NCBI RefSeq assembly: GCF_963678425.1
Contig: NZ_OY782855.1
Coordinates: 682,001 to 746,000, forward strand
Direction of reading: 5' to 3'
DNA from: an uncultured Bacteroides sp.
GTDB lineage: Bacteria > Bacteroidota > Bacteroidia > Bacteroidales > Bacteroidaceae
Length of the DNA stretch: 64,000 nt
The translations under genes were made by a program, and so were the position numbers. Numbering within the stretch: the stretch's first letter is position 1; each line of letters begins with the position of its first letter. This document shows, piece by piece, positions 1 through 8,938 of the stretch. A model generated the notes under the pieces. The model was not told where the DNA came from, did not search any database, and saw only the letters and a list, made by a program, of their open reading frames with translations.

Positions 1-377
1 AAAGTGAATTTTCCAAAGCAAAGTCCATAATTACCCATTTTTGTTGGTGAACTGTCGTAGGTCAAATGATATACTTTTCCAAGTGCCGGAACCTTCATCA
101 AAATTAGACCTTTGTATAGCTCAGTCACAAAACTTTCATACCTTGATAAGTATTCAATTTGAGTGCTCCCCTCCAAGGTTATTGTCACCTGAACGTCTCT
201 TTCATCTACCTTTGAATTGGTCGTTAAAACCTGTTTGCCATTCTCTAACCGGCTTTTATTCTCAATATATGCTTTCATGGGTGAAGGCGTAAGAAGAGCT
301 TCCAAAAAGTCCTCTCCCATGTTTACTCCCCAAGTCTCCCATGCATCTTTGCCGTTAATAAATAAATCTCCTGTCAT
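1..377 (-). CDS. Distal tail protein, partial (runs off window start)
   Basis: An open frame begins with ATG at 377 and stays open to base 1, so the C-terminus lies outside the window. The visible 125 residues start MTGDLFINGKDAWETWGVNM and continue with a mixed alpha/beta sequence without membrane segments. The position directly downstream of the tape measure gene and the antirepressor is where siphoviruses encode the distal tail protein, and the opening 'DLFINGKDAW' type of N-terminus fits that family as found in Bacteroides prophages. Function is inferred from order and N-terminal style only. It is transcribed with the late genes, 15 bp after the stop of the antirepressor gene. Confidence 0.6.
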   Translation of the reverse strand, partial: MTGDLFINGKDAWETWGVNMGEDFLEALLTPSPMKAYIENKSRLENGKQVLTTNSKVDERDVQVTITLEGSTQIEYLSRYESFVTELYKGLILMKVPALGKVYHLTYDSSPTKMGNYGLCFGKFT

Positions 378-392
378 AGTTTTTAGAAGTAT

Positions 393-1196
393 CTAAGCTG
401 ATCGTTTGTGCAAAATTCTATCTACAAAGTATATTTGTCCTTTCCCAGTAACTTTTGTTGTCGTCGTTACTAAGACAGAGCCATCCGGTTTAGTAATTGT
501 AGTCTGTTTAATTTCAAACAAGCCTAATTCCATAGCCTTTTGAGTCGGTTGATTATAGTAGTGTCCTTTCTGGCATAGATAACCGTTTTCACGCATCCAA
601 GAGAATAGTCTATTTTGGCCTATATTTACCCCGTTTTGCTGCAGAATCTTTGCCAATTCTGCTACCAGACAAGAACGCTGAGAAGTTGAAACAGCATCTG
701 CAAAAAGCACTTTAGGAGCATCCTTATAGATTTTCTTTTCTGCTTCTAATCGTTTTTGTTTCTCTTCTTTTAAATTAGTAAGAAGTTGAATTGCAAAATC
801 TGGGTTAGCAATCATTCTTTCAATTGTCATATCTGTTGCATACATCCCATTTTTACGAATAGATGGTAAGACTTCATTTGTTATCCACTTTTTAAATTGT
901 TTCGCATTTGGCAAATTAGATCGAATAATAAGTGAATACACACCACTTTCGTTGATAATCAATAATTTAGCAGCTTTCATATGAGGGGGTAACGATTCGT
1001 TCACCCCTTGAAAATCAGATAGTTGACAATAGGATATATCTTCTTCATCTACATGATCTCGAATAGCTTTTTGTGGATTTTCGTAGCCAAGAATATTAGC
1101 TATATCAATTCCAGCGAACATAGGTTCATTACTTTTATTCATTGCAATTCTTACTTTTCCGAATTGCTCATTATTGAAAATTTGAATATTGTTCAT
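393..1196 (-). CDS. Phage antirepressor, BRO-N plus KilAC/ANT domains
   Basis: A 267-residue protein when started at the ATG at 1196 (MNNIQIFNNEQFGKVRI). Residues ~1-110 form a BRO-N domain, recognisable by 'FAGIDIANILGYENPQKAI' and 'INESGVYSLIIRS...KQFKKWITNEVLPSIRK'. A linker rich in E/K/R follows, then a C-terminal KilAC/ANT domain with 'LAKILQQNGVNIGQNRLFSWMRENGYL'. Antirepressors of this type bind DNA or repressors and modulate lysogeny. The frame stays open to an upstream ATG at 1310, but those 38 residues do not resemble a BRO-N start, so the shorter form is preferred. Its place inside the tail module, between tape measure and distal tail genes, is unusual for a regulator and suggests a late insertion. 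Confidence 0.85.
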   Translation of the reverse strand: MNNIQIFNNEQFGKVRIAMNKSNEPMFAGIDIANILGYENPQKAIRDHVDEEDISYCQLSDFQGVNESLPPHMKAAKLLIINESGVYSLIIRSNLPNAKQFKKWITNEVLPSIRKNGMYATDMTIERMIANPDFAIQLLTNLKEEKQKRLEAEKKIYKDAPKVLFADAVSTSQRSCLVAELAKILQQNGVNIGQNRLFSWMRENGYLCQKGHYYNQPTQKAMELGLFEIKQTTITKPDGSVLVTTTTKVTGKGQIYFVDRILHKRSA

Positions 1197-1356
1197 ACCC
1201 TTACATAGTTTTAAAAAATTGAACCCCACCAAAGGAAGCTCCTCACTTCTCCCAATGGCAGGGTTTATAATCTTCAGCTGTGAGGATAGCTGCTTGTTTT
1301 CTTTCTGCAAACTTATATTATACGCAAATGATTAAGTAATTTTTTAGCATCACAGC

Positions 1357-1380
1357 CACGACAATGAACTCAATGTCGTG
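1357..1380. repeat. Hairpin, CGACAA/TTGTCG family copy 1
   Basis: CACGACA and TGTCGTG form a 7-bp perfect inverted repeat around a 10-nt loop, 3 bp beyond the tape measure stop codon on the minus strand. No T-run follows in either direction, so a plain intrinsic terminator is unlikely. The same core palindrome occurs at 11406-11427 and 19655-19674, always between transcription units. Confidence 0.5.
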
Positions 1381-1383
1381 AAA

Positions 1384-4300
1384 TCATAGTTTATCTGCTA
1401 TTTTTTTAAGATAAGTATTTGATTGACTAACTCCGTCCACAGTTGCGCCAGTATTCTTCGTAATCTTCTGCAACTCATAGAAAGAATTCACTTGAATATC
1501 CCGTATCTCTCCCGCAATATCGATATTTTTAGATACCAGCATCTTTGCCTCCGTATTAACTGTTAGTAGTTGTGAATATTTATCACTGGATGAATCATTA
1601 CTTACCTGTGATGCTCCGCCTGAGGTATTAACTACAACAGTAGAGGTAGTGGCATCTAATGACTTTGGTTGAATTGCTTCAAGAATTTTTGCTTGTATGC
1701 TCGTTTGGAGTAGACTTTGAGTTTTTATTTCTTCTCCCGCCGCCTGTAAAGCTGTAAAACGTCCATTAAGCTCATGACCTTGATCCTGTGACATTGTTTG
1801 GAAACTACCCGATGTAGAATTCTGAGAAGATTTCCCTGTTATGTCTATACCAACGCCTTTAAAAATTTCCGAGATTGTAGATAATGTATTTTCTAATGCA
1901 GGAGCTTGATCTTTATATCTTCCCATCAACTCATTAGTCTTGTCTGCTACTTGTTTGGCTAAATCTTCCTCAGTTATCGACCCATTGGAATACTGTTCAT
2001 ATATTTTTGAAATATCATCAGAAAAAGAACCGACTACTTTCTGTAGAACGATTGTTTTTAGCATATCGGTTACAATTTTCTTAAATGTATCACCCGCATA
2101 ATCTTTAAAACTATCTAGTGCATTCTTTCCATTATCAAGCCAATCCCATAGACTGCTAACCATATTATCAACAACAGGTTCGTATAGATTGCTTACGTAT
2201 TCTTTTAATTGTTTTTGATACTCGTCATATTCTTCTTTCAGTTTGTTTAATTCAGTTAAAGTCTCCTTAGTCTGACCTACAAGCTTATCGCTGTACTTAT
2301 CCATTATGGTGTCATACGCCGACTGATTTATCCAGCCATCCGAGCTAAACAAATCAGCACCTAAATTTTCTTTTACCCAAGAGACTAAATCCTCAGTTTT
2401 TTGGGATTTTCCACCAATTCCAGTTCCTAAGAATCCCTTGCTTTTTTTACGGGTCTCTATTCTGAGGTTGTTTATAGTAGCAGTAGTTCCCTCTGAATAT
2501 TTTTTGCCTGCTATCAGAGTTTCGACAGATCCGGCCATATCTGTACCCAAAATCTTATCTAGTAGTTTCTGACCTGTAACGTAACTAGCTACCCTTTGAC
2601 CAAATTTAGATATTCCCGTTAACCATCCATTTCCACTTTTGTTCTGATATACGGCCTGACCTTCCTCAAGCTTTGTTTGATACTCCTTGAATATTTCTTT
2701 TTGTTGCTCTTTATAATCCTTCAAACTTTGAAGTTTATCTTCTGAAAACCATTTTTTTTCTTCTTGATTGGCTTTTAAAACGGCTAACTGATATTCATTG
2801 ACAGCATCAGTAATCTTGTTTATTTCCTCAATCTTTGCATCATATTTTTCATATTCTGCGTATGAATCAGGAAGTAATGAGCTTAATTTCTGAGTTAGCT
2901 GTATAGCCGCCGATATAATTGCAAGTATAACACTAGCTTTCTCAATTGTAGAGATTGCTTGCGCTCCTGTAGCCGCAACTTTTGTTATACTGCTTGAAGT
3001 AGTAGCTGCAAAATTGCCAACATCCCCAATTAAGGATATTACCTGTCCAGCCGATCCCCCTATTGTATCTCCTAATCCCTTTAAGGCATTTGATAAATCA
3101 GTTATTTGATCTAATACTAATTTTTCTGCCTTAACTAACTCGTTATTCTTCTTTGTATAGTTGTCCTTCGCTTTGTTTACATTCTCAATCGCTGTTTTCT
3201 CATCCAGATAGGTATTTTCTATCCTGCCATTTTTGATTGATGTACCGGAAACAATCTCCCCTCCTGATTTTACAACACTTAGCTGTCTTTGTGCTTCAGC
3301 TAATTCTTTCCCAGCTTCTGCGACTTCCTTTTTTCTATCAATCAAGGCTTTAAAAGGATCTCTTTCGGTAAGTTTATCAATGATAGACTGGATTGCATCG
3401 GTGTATTCTTTCAAGTCCTGCGGGTTCAACACTTTTGCAGCTTCCCCTTTTGCTTCCTGCAACTGAGAAAGTAGAGAGTTTAGTGTTTCTGTTGAAGTGT
3501 TATTCAAGTCCTCAAAAGCACGGGCATAGTCAGGAGATTCTTTTAGATGCTCAAAAGATAAAGACATTAAAGCCTTCCCTTTATCTACTTTTGCTTGTGT
3601 GATAGCTGAGGTTAATTTAGCTACGGTTTCGGCATCCCCTTTTGACTCAGCTTTTGCACGTTCAATGGTCAATGCTTCTATGTCGTCATTGTACTGCTTT
3701 TCTAGCTCAACCTTTTTTGTGTTATAGTCTTGATGCTTATCTAAAAGATTCTTTATTAAATCATTAGTAGCCTTTAGCATTGTTTCATTAGCAACGGTAA
3801 AGTAGCCTTTTGCCGTTTCTTGTTGATCTTCTGGAAGTTGAGATACGGATGTAATAGGAGTATAAGATATGCCTTGTTTTTTCCAGTTTGGATTCTTATT
3901 CTCAAAAGCAAGTTTATCGTTTGCGTTTTGAGCTTTTATCAATTCTTCGGTTTTCTTCTTCGCATCGGCAATCTGCTTTTTGAAGTTCAGGTCAATTTGC
4001 GCCTGTTGTTTGGCAAAGCCTTCATCCATTAAATCTATCTTAGACTGAGTCCTATCAATCTCCGCTTGTGTTTCAACTTCCGAGATCTTTTTATTATTCT
4101 CGTTTATTTTAGCTTTTCTTTCATCCTCTTTTACCTTTTCTTCATTAGCTTTTTCGGCCGCTGTTCTGGCTGCCTTATCTGCCTTTCCAGTGGTGTCATA
4201 AACTCCAAGATTATCCTTAGCTTTGTTAAGGTCACCAACCGCTTTTTTATAAAGTTCTATAGTCTTTTTATCAATACCCGACGTTTTCCCAGCTTTAAGA

Positions 4301-6288
4301 CGTTCCAACACTTTAGAATCAATAGAATTCAAAGATGCAGTAGCCGATTTTTTGAGTTCATCCCAATAATCCTTATCAAGAACTGTTTTCTTTGTTTTTG
4401 AATTCAGACTGCTAATAGTCTTATTTATTTCTGACAATTGCCCTCTCTTTGCTGTTAGAAGATATTGAGATCCAAAAAAGCGTCCTTCTTTCTCTGCTTT
4501 CTGTTTTTCTGCTTCTAATCTCTTAATATCTACTTCAAGGGATGATTTATCACTATTTAGTGATTGTAGTTTAACTGATTTTGGTTGAGCATTGAAAGCT
4601 GCTTTCTCTGATATACTATTTATTTCATCTACACTCTTTTGATACAAAGAACGGAGAGCCTTTGCTTTTTCAATTTGTTTGTCCATTCTAGCATTAAAAG
4701 CCTCTGGAGTTTCCATTGATGAAGTAGGACCATTCTTTTTTTCTTTTTCAAGTCTTGCTATCTCTTGATTCTGTAAAATAGCGTTTGTCTTTGCTCCTAT
4801 TAAAGCCTGTCTGTTTTTCCATTCAGCAAGTTGCTTGTATAAGCTCACTTGTTTCATAAGTTTTAGAGTCTCAATATCCATATTTCTGAATATTGAAGGC
4901 ATCATTCTTTGAAGAGTCTGCAAAGCTTTTTGCTTATCGTATTGAGTAGTAGTCTCTGATTTTATAGTTTCAATCAGCGACTTAGCTTTGTTCTCGGTTT
5001 CATCTAGTTGCTGCTTTTGAGCTTCCATTGAAGCATTGAAGTCCTTCTGCGCTTTCTCGGCTGAGGTAGTGCTATCGCTTAGAGCCCAAGTAACAGCTAT
5101 CACACCGACAATAGCAGTTGCAACGGCAACATAAGGATTAGTTAGCATCGTTTTGTTCAGGAAATCTTGAGCCTTTTGTAGCCTTTCCGTCCATAGCCAT
5201 TGAGCAGCTAAAGAGGTGTTAAATACGCCATTTGATGCTGTAACCATTGCATTTATTGCAGCCTGTTCTTTTTGAACAGTAGTGACAATCATAACCGCTG
5301 TCTTATAGGTCCCGTATGTAGCTATCAATCCTACTAGTACTTTACCTACAGTCTCGTAGTTGTCAATCAACATCTTAACACCTCCAAGACCTCCATTAAT
5401 CAAGCCTTCGTTGGATTTTCCAATATCATTTAGGACTTTACTGATCTGATCTTTAATATTTGAAATCTGTCCGGTAAATGACTTACTCTGATTCTCCATG
5501 AGATTATAGAACATTCCTCCCTGATCAGTCATGGATTTAAAGACTTTTTCAACGTCAGAAAAGCCAATCTTTCCGGCTGTTACCATATCGTTGATCTTGT
5601 CAGTAGAAACGCCATACATATCAGCCAATTTCTGTAGTAAAGGAATACCCGAAGAAGTAAATTGAAGCATATCTCGTGCATACAATCTACCTTGTACACG
5701 AGTGGTACCGTAAAGATAAGTAAGCCGTTCCAAAGGAAGTCCGAGTCCAGAGGCTACGTTTCCAAGACGTATCAATACATCATTTACGTCTTCTGCAGCG
5801 AACCCGTAAGCTAATAATTGACGGGCACCAGAGGCTACACCTTGCAATGAATAAGGGGTTTTCATGGCTGTATCAACCATCTGATTCATTAAAGCATCAG
5901 ATTTCTCTTTTGAGCCAAGAAGAGTAGTAAACGCGATTTCTAACTGTTGGAACTCACCTCTTACCTGTACTATATCAGATCCTAACTTTGTTAAAGCTGC
6001 GGTTCCTCCAATTTTCATTAATACAGAATTTAAGTCACCAAACCCTTTAGCCGAATCTCCGGCATCTTGATTAGCTTTTTTGAGCTGTGCTCCGGCAATA
6101 GCAGCCTGAGAGACTAAAGAATTAAACTCTTTGGTGGTGGATTGAAGTTGTTTTTCTAGTTGCCTGAATCCTTTTGGGTCGGTTGCCTGATCCATCGACT
6201 TCAACTTAGTTGTTAACTCGTCTATCTTTGTTTTTAGGAGTTGCACCTTCTCGAAATCCGCATTTATACGAAAGTAAATTTCTGCCAT
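1384..6288 (-). CDS. Tail tape measure protein
   Basis: A 1634-residue protein, by far the longest in the prophage, as expected for a tape measure that sets tail length. The N-terminal third contains the classic tape-measure domain ('TAMKTPYSLQGVASGARQLL', 'GIPLLQKLADMYG', 'VEKVFKSMT'), followed by a hydrophobic stretch near residues 320-400 (VLVGLIATYGTYKTAVMIV, then VAVATAIVGVIAVTWAL). The middle is a long, charged, coiled-coil region, and a second hydrophobic segment lies around 1110-1160. The long non-contractile-type tail genes and absence of sheath or baseplate genes in view suggest a siphovirus. Start ATG at 6288 lies 3 bp after the preceding tail chaperone stop. Confidence 0.95.
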   Translation of the reverse strand: MAEIYFRINADFEKVQLLKTKIDELTTKLKSMDQATDPKGFRQLEKQLQSTTKEFNSLVSQAAIAGAQLKKANQDAGDSAKGFGDLNSVLMKIGGTAALTKLGSDIVQVRGEFQQLEIAFTTLLGSKEKSDALMNQMVDTAMKTPYSLQGVASGARQLLAYGFAAEDVNDVLIRLGNVASGLGLPLERLTYLYGTTRVQGRLYARDMLQFTSSGIPLLQKLADMYGVSTDKINDMVTAGKIGFSDVEKVFKSMTDQGGMFYNLMENQSKSFTGQISNIKDQISKVLNDIGKSNEGLINGGLGGVKMLIDNYETVGKVLVGLIATYGTYKTAVMIVTTVQKEQAAINAMVTASNGVFNTSLAAQWLWTERLQKAQDFLNKTMLTNPYVAVATAIVGVIAVTWALSDSTTSAEKAQKDFNASMEAQKQQLDETENKAKSLIETIKSETTTQYDKQKALQTLQRMMPSIFRNMDIETLKLMKQVSLYKQLAEWKNRQALIGAKTNAILQNQEIARLEKEKKNGPTSSMETPEAFNARMDKQIEKAKALRSLYQKSVDEINSISEKAAFNAQPKSVKLQSLNSDKSSLEVDIKRLEAEKQKAEKEGRFFGSQYLLTAKRGQLSEINKTISSLNSKTKKTVLDKDYWDELKKSATASLNSIDSKVLERLKAGKTSGIDKKTIELYKKAVGDLNKAKDNLGVYDTTGKADKAARTAAEKANEEKVKEDERKAKINENNKKISEVETQAEIDRTQSKIDLMDEGFAKQQAQIDLNFKKQIADAKKKTEELIKAQNANDKLAFENKNPNWKKQGISYTPITSVSQLPEDQQETAKGYFTVANETMLKATNDLIKNLLDKHQDYNTKKVELEKQYNDDIEALTIERAKAESKGDAETVAKLTSAITQAKVDKGKALMSLSFEHLKESPDYARAFEDLNNTSTETLNSLLSQLQEAKGEAAKVLNPQDLKEYTDAIQSIIDKLTERDPFKALIDRKKEVAEAGKELAEAQRQLSVVKSGGEIVSGTSIKNGRIENTYLDEKTAIENVNKAKDNYTKKNNELVKAEKLVLDQITDLSNALKGLGDTIGGSAGQVISLIGDVGNFAATTSSSITKVAATGAQAISTIEKASVILAIISAAIQLTQKLSSLLPDSYAEYEKYDAKIEEINKITDAVNEYQLAVLKANQEEKKWFSEDKLQSLKDYKEQQKEIFKEYQTKLEEGQAVYQNKSGNGWLTGISKFGQRVASYVTGQKLLDKILGTDMAGSVETLIAGKKYSEGTTATINNLRIETRKKSKGFLGTGIGGKSQKTEDLVSWVKENLGADLFSSDGWINQSAYDTIMDKYSDKLVGQTKETLTELNKLKEEYDEYQKQLKEYVSNLYEPVVDNMVSSLWDWLDNGKNALDSFKDYAGDTFKKIVTDMLKTIVLQKVVGSFSDDISKIYEQYSNGSITEEDLAKQVADKTNELMGRYKDQAPALENTLSTISEIFKGVGIDITGKSSQNSTSGSFQTMSQDQGHELNGRFTALQAAGEEIKTQSLLQTSIQAKILEAIQPKSLDATTSTVVVNTSGGASQVSNDSSSDKYSQLLTVNTEAKMLVSKNIDIAGEIRDIQVNSFYELQKITKNTGATVDGVSQSNTYLKKIADKL

Positions 6289-6291
6289 TTA

Positions 6292-6537
6292 TTATCCTTT
6301 TATTTTATCCCCAAATAATTCTTCACTGCTGGATTCTGTAATTACGCTTCCATAAACCACATGTAGTTTATCTTTTTGCATCAGGATTAAGTTCTGATAG
6401 GGTATTTCCTCAAATACTTCTTTATAGCTTAAATGGAGATTCTCCATAAAACTAGCAATCTGTCCTAAAAGCGTTTCGTTTCCTATTATCTCTGATTCGC
6501 CGCCATCTTTACTACGTTCTGAACATAGGCGGCACAA
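6292..6537 (-). CDS. Tail assembly chaperone, frameshift extension (gpT-like)
   Basis: This frame overlaps the end of the upstream chaperone gene by 52 nt in the -1 frame. It has only a weak start (TTG at 6537), so it is best read as the C-terminal extension produced by -1 ribosomal slippage from the frame that starts at 6899. The fused product would add about 80 residues (including 'GQIASFMENLHLSYKEVFEEIPYQNL') to the upstream protein. Lambda G/GT and many other tailed phages make their tail chaperones this way, and the gene is always just before the tape measure, as here. The slippery site and a downstream stem are annotated separately. Confidence 0.75.
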   Translation of the reverse strand: MCRLCSERSKDGGESEIIGNETLLGQIASFMENLHLSYKEVFEEIPYQNLILMQKDKLHVVYGSVITESSSEELFGDKIKG

Positions 6538-6899
6538 TCGAAAAAATCTTTTCCTTGTATTAGTTCTATAATAGCTTTAAAAGCTTCATTTAGCTCTTTT
6601 GGAGTCGCTTTTTCAAGTTGCTTTCCCAGTCTGTGAGCTTTCCATCTCCAATTATTGACATCTCCGACAATGAATGCAGAAATCCCTTTGATTATATGAG
6701 GGGCATTGGATGGTATTTCACCAATTATGCTTAACTCGCTTTGTTTTTCATTTATATCAACCTTAGAAAGTGGCCCTAAAGCTCTAACTACTATTTTTAT
6801 TGTGGGAGGATAAATCGTATATGCCTTACCAGCCAAAAGAACTGTCTTAAAGTTGGTTCCGCTTAGTGATTCCGATATTATTTTTGCAGCTTCGTTCAT
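6486..6899 (-). CDS. Tail assembly chaperone (gpG-like)
   Basis: A 137-residue, mainly helical protein without membrane segments (N-terminus MNEAAKIISESLSGTNFKTV). It sits between the tail tube gene and the tape measure gene, the invariant place of the gpG-type tail chaperone that coats the tape measure during tail assembly. The family is not obvious from sequence alone; identity rests on position, size and the overlapping -1 frame with a slippery heptamer near its 3' end. A hairpin with a T-run between this gene and the tail tube gene (6916-6943) may reduce its expression relative to the tube protein. Confidence 0.75.
   Translation of the reverse strand: MNEAAKIISESLSGTNFKTVLLAGKAYTIYPPTIKIVVRALGPLSKVDINEKQSELSIIGEIPSNAPHIIKGISAFIVGDVNNWRWKAHRLGKQLEKATPKELNEAFKAIIELIQGKDFFDCAAYVQNVVKMAANQR
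6499..6546 (-). promoter_or_regulatory. Programmed -1 frameshift signal (T TTT TTC plus stem)
   Basis: Reading the minus strand, the heptamer T TTT TTC occupies 6546-6540 in the correct phase of the upstream frame (..GAT TTT TTC..). After a 6-nt spacer, GCCGCC (6533-6528) can pair perfectly with GGCGGC (6504-6499), enclosing a 23-nt loop. Heptamer type, phase, spacer length and an all-GC stem all match -1 frameshift stimulators, and the position in the tail chaperone overlap is the expected one. Confidence 0.75.
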
Positions 6900-6915
6900 G
6901 TTTTTTTAATTTAAA

Positions 6916-6943
6916 AAGGGAATGAGCAGAAGCCCACTCCCTT
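6916..6943 (-). terminator. Intrinsic terminator / attenuator after tail tube gene
   Basis: On the minus strand a 9-bp stem (AAGGGAGTG with CATTCCCTT, one G-T pair) and a 10-nt loop are followed by TTTAAATT. It lies just after the tail tube stop (6967) and before the chaperone start (6899), a frequent place for partial termination that keeps tube protein abundant. Confidence 0.6.
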
Positions 6944-6966
6944 GGATTATTAGTTTTATTTATCTG

Positions 6967-7533
6967 TTATGCTACCGCATCAACAGCAGACTTTCTAATC
7001 TGGGCTTCAGACTCGATAGCGATATCTGGTTCCATAGCAGTTGCTTCAACTTCAATTGCCAAGGCATTATCTGTTGTAACTGTACCTGCTATGATATCCG
7101 CTTTAGGATACACTATATAAACCCCATCTTCTGTAAGACCTACCAGAGTAAGTGATTTCTCTTTATACAGACTGGCAGCCGAGTATTTATCTGCCCCACC
7201 AGTACCACCTTCAATGTCGGCTTTAGTTTCAAAATCATATTTGCCGATTGAAAATGATATTTTAGAGGATCCGTTATCAGTTACAGAACCTCTGTAGTTC
7301 TTTCCTGTTAGCTGATTTTTGTAATAAGTTTTAGTCGGTTTGGTCTTTTCATACTTCCAGGTCTCACCATGAACATTAGTGATCTGTTTGGTTGTTGCTG
7401 CTGCTAAAAAAGCTTTTAATTCTGCAGGAGAAAGACCGGAGGTGCTATCACCATCAACGAAAGGTTTTGCTACAGCTGATAATGCAATGCCGTAATAAAT
7501 AGCCTTAATTCCAATTGCTGATATTCCATTCAT
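6967..7533 (-). CDS. Major tail tube protein
   Basis: A 188-residue, beta-rich protein (starts MNGISAIGIKAIYYGIALSA) with many Thr/Gly/Ser residues and an alanine-rich, acidic C-terminus ('AIEVEATAMEPDIAIESEAQ'). Size, composition and location between the tail terminator-like gene and the tail chaperones fit the tube protein that polymerises around the tape measure. No specific motif proves it. Its own downstream hairpin with T-run supports a highly expressed gene. Confidence 0.75.
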   Translation of the reverse strand: MNGISAIGIKAIYYGIALSAVAKPFVDGDSTSGLSPAELKAFLAAATTKQITNVHGETWKYEKTKPTKTYYKNQLTGKNYRGSVTDNGSSKISFSIGKYDFETKADIEGGTGGADKYSAASLYKEKSLTLVGLTEDGVYIVYPKADIIAGTVTTDNALAIEVEATAMEPDIAIESEAQIRKSAVDAVA

Positions 7534-7536
7534 AAT

Positions 7537-7947
7537 TTATAATTTAAAATTTGACACTTGAATTTTTAATCTCACATTAATAAAATAACTCCATGTAGGT
7601 TTATCCTCTTCTTGATTTATCTTTTCTGTTCTGATAAGACAAGGTTCTTTGGTTTCATCATATATACTTTTGAATAACTCGGTAGCAATAGCTTCCAATG
7701 CAATCATTCTGGCATCATTAGGCTTGTCATAAGTCGCATTTTTCTGGTATGGCACGAATATGTTTACATTGGCATATCCTTTCTTCCAAGGAGCGTTATT
7801 CAAGCCCAGACAGTTGATTACGATTCTCTCTGAGGCATCTTTTTTTTCTACTATTGGCGGGTGAACATCTCTGTAAATAGGAATAGATCCCAAAGCAGAA
7901 GCCTTTACTATCTTAATAAGAATTCCCTTTACGTCATTTGTGGTCAT
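7537..7947 (-). CDS. Tail terminator / tail completion-like protein
   Basis: A 136-residue soluble protein (MTTNDVKGILIKIVKASALG) with 'IPIYRDVHPP' near residue 22 and 'ARMIALEAIATELFKSIYDE' near residue 80. It overlaps the preceding gp10-like gene by 14 nt and is 3 bp before the tube gene, the usual place of the tail terminator that caps the tube and joins it to the connector. Assignment rests on gene order and size; a head-closure role is possible. Confidence 0.55.
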   Translation of the reverse strand: MTTNDVKGILIKIVKASALGSIPIYRDVHPPIVEKKDASERIVINCLGLNNAPWKKGYANVNIFVPYQKNATYDKPNDARMIALEAIATELFKSIYDETKEPCLIRTEKINQEEDKPTWSYFINVRLKIQVSNFKL

Positions 7948-8317
7948 TCAAAGCCCTCCTTACGTTTTCTTCTGCCTGAACCTTGGCCATACTAAGCACA
8001 TCACGTCCCATTGCTTCTACATAACTTCCATACTCTTCACCATCGGCCAGAACTAAAGAAATACCTGAAGTATCCTGACTTTTGATAAACTGTTCGGTCT
8101 TTGAGTTTGCACCAATCGAGTCAATCCCATCATCTGTAACCGCATATCCTACACCAGCTCTTAGATTACCTGTTCTATCCTCATAATCCCCATTTCTGCG
8201 AGCATAAGCGACTGCATTTTCACCCTCAACTGTAAGTTTTGTCTTAACTGCAGCCTTTAACTCTTTGAATTTTTCATCAAATTCTTTTTGAAAATCATCC
8301 ATCTGAACTATAGCCAT
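7934..8317 (-). CDS. HK97 gp10-like head-tail joining protein
   Basis: A 127-residue protein with an N-terminal helix rich in E and K (DDFQKEFDEKFKELKAAVKT) and 'ARRNGDYEDRTGNLRAGVGYAV', the pattern seen in gp10-like neck and tail completion proteins (residues NGDYxDRTGxLR), followed by 'GEEYGSYVEAMGRDVLSMAK'. It overlaps both neighbours by 10-14 nt, implying translational coupling. It would act at the head-tail junction during virion assembly. Confidence 0.75.
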   Translation of the reverse strand: MAIVQMDDFQKEFDEKFKELKAAVKTKLTVEGENAVAYARRNGDYEDRTGNLRAGVGYAVTDDGIDSIGANSKTEQFIKSQDTSGISLVLADGEEYGSYVEAMGRDVLSMAKVQAEENVRRALNDHK

Positions 8318-8649
8318 ATCTCTGAGTAATTAAAAAAGTTACATTTACTTGACTTTATAACCTCACCTTCTCCGCGTATAGTTGAGTCCGCTTCAAACAC
8401 ACGTACTTTTGTTCTTATTGGCAGTTTAGGGCCTTCGTAGACAATATGGTAATTGTACGTATATGATTGTCCGTTGATGCCTATCTGTTTCAATCCTCCG
8501 TTATCATCACATCTGCACTCTCCTATAGTTTCCCATGTAGGATCCCCAATAGTAGTTACATCTTCATCATCTGTTGAAGATTGTCCGGGATGACAGACTT
8601 TTAGTATATGAGGTGCATAATTCATTTTACCAAAGATTTGTAGCATCAA
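8308..8649 (-). CDS. Head closure / head-tail adaptor protein
   Basis: A 113-residue protein with a short N-terminus and a beta-rich body ('WETIGECRCDDNGG', 'YTYNYHIVYEGPKLPIRTKVRVF'), resembling small beta-barrel head-closure proteins of siphoviruses. It overlaps the gene on each side (about 23 nt upstream, 10 nt downstream), consistent with a tightly coupled connector operon. The start may instead be the second ATG at 8646. Function is inferred from order and fold impression. Confidence 0.5.
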   Translation of the reverse strand: MMLQIFGKMNYAPHILKVCHPGQSSTDDEDVTTIGDPTWETIGECRCDDNGGLKQIGINGQSYTYNYHIVYEGPKLPIRTKVRVFEADSTIRGEGEVIKSSKCNFFNYSEIWL

Positions 8650-8938
8650 TAATTGAACTGTTTAACTGATTCTCAATGCCTAGTTCTTTACACTGATAGT
8701 CATAATAAGCGCGTATATCATCGCTTTGTGATCTTGATATAGAGAACCCGCTTTCTGAAATAGATTGAGGACGTAGTAAAAGGGAGGGGATAAACTTTAG
8801 AATAGCAATCTGAATTTCTCGCATGTTATCTAAAGTTATCTCCTTACCCCCTTCCTGTGTAATATCAAGAAGATCAGCCTCCGAAATATTAACCCCGAAG
8901 GACTGAAACTTACCTACTATGTAGTCTTTTACTGTCAT
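8627..8938 (-). CDS. Head-tail connector protein (gp6-like adaptor)
   Basis: A 103-residue helical protein (MTVKDYIVGKFQSFGVNISEADLLDI) with 'IQIAILKFIPSLLLRPQSISESGFSISRSQ'. The pattern of a helix, a loop with 'ISESGFSIS' and a C-terminal helix is seen in small connector adaptors that sit beneath the portal. It begins 4 bp inside the end of the capsid gene (ATG overlapping TAA region at 8935-8938). Confidence 0.6.
   Translation of the reverse strand: MTVKDYIVGKFQSFGVNISEADLLDITQEGGKEITLDNMREIQIAILKFIPSLLLRPQSISESGFSISRSQSDDIRAYYDYQCKELGIENQLNSSIIDATNLW

Noticed and set aside
41..292. Plus-strand open frame at the window start
   Set aside because: It is antisense to the partial distal tail gene, which continues the late minus-strand operon.
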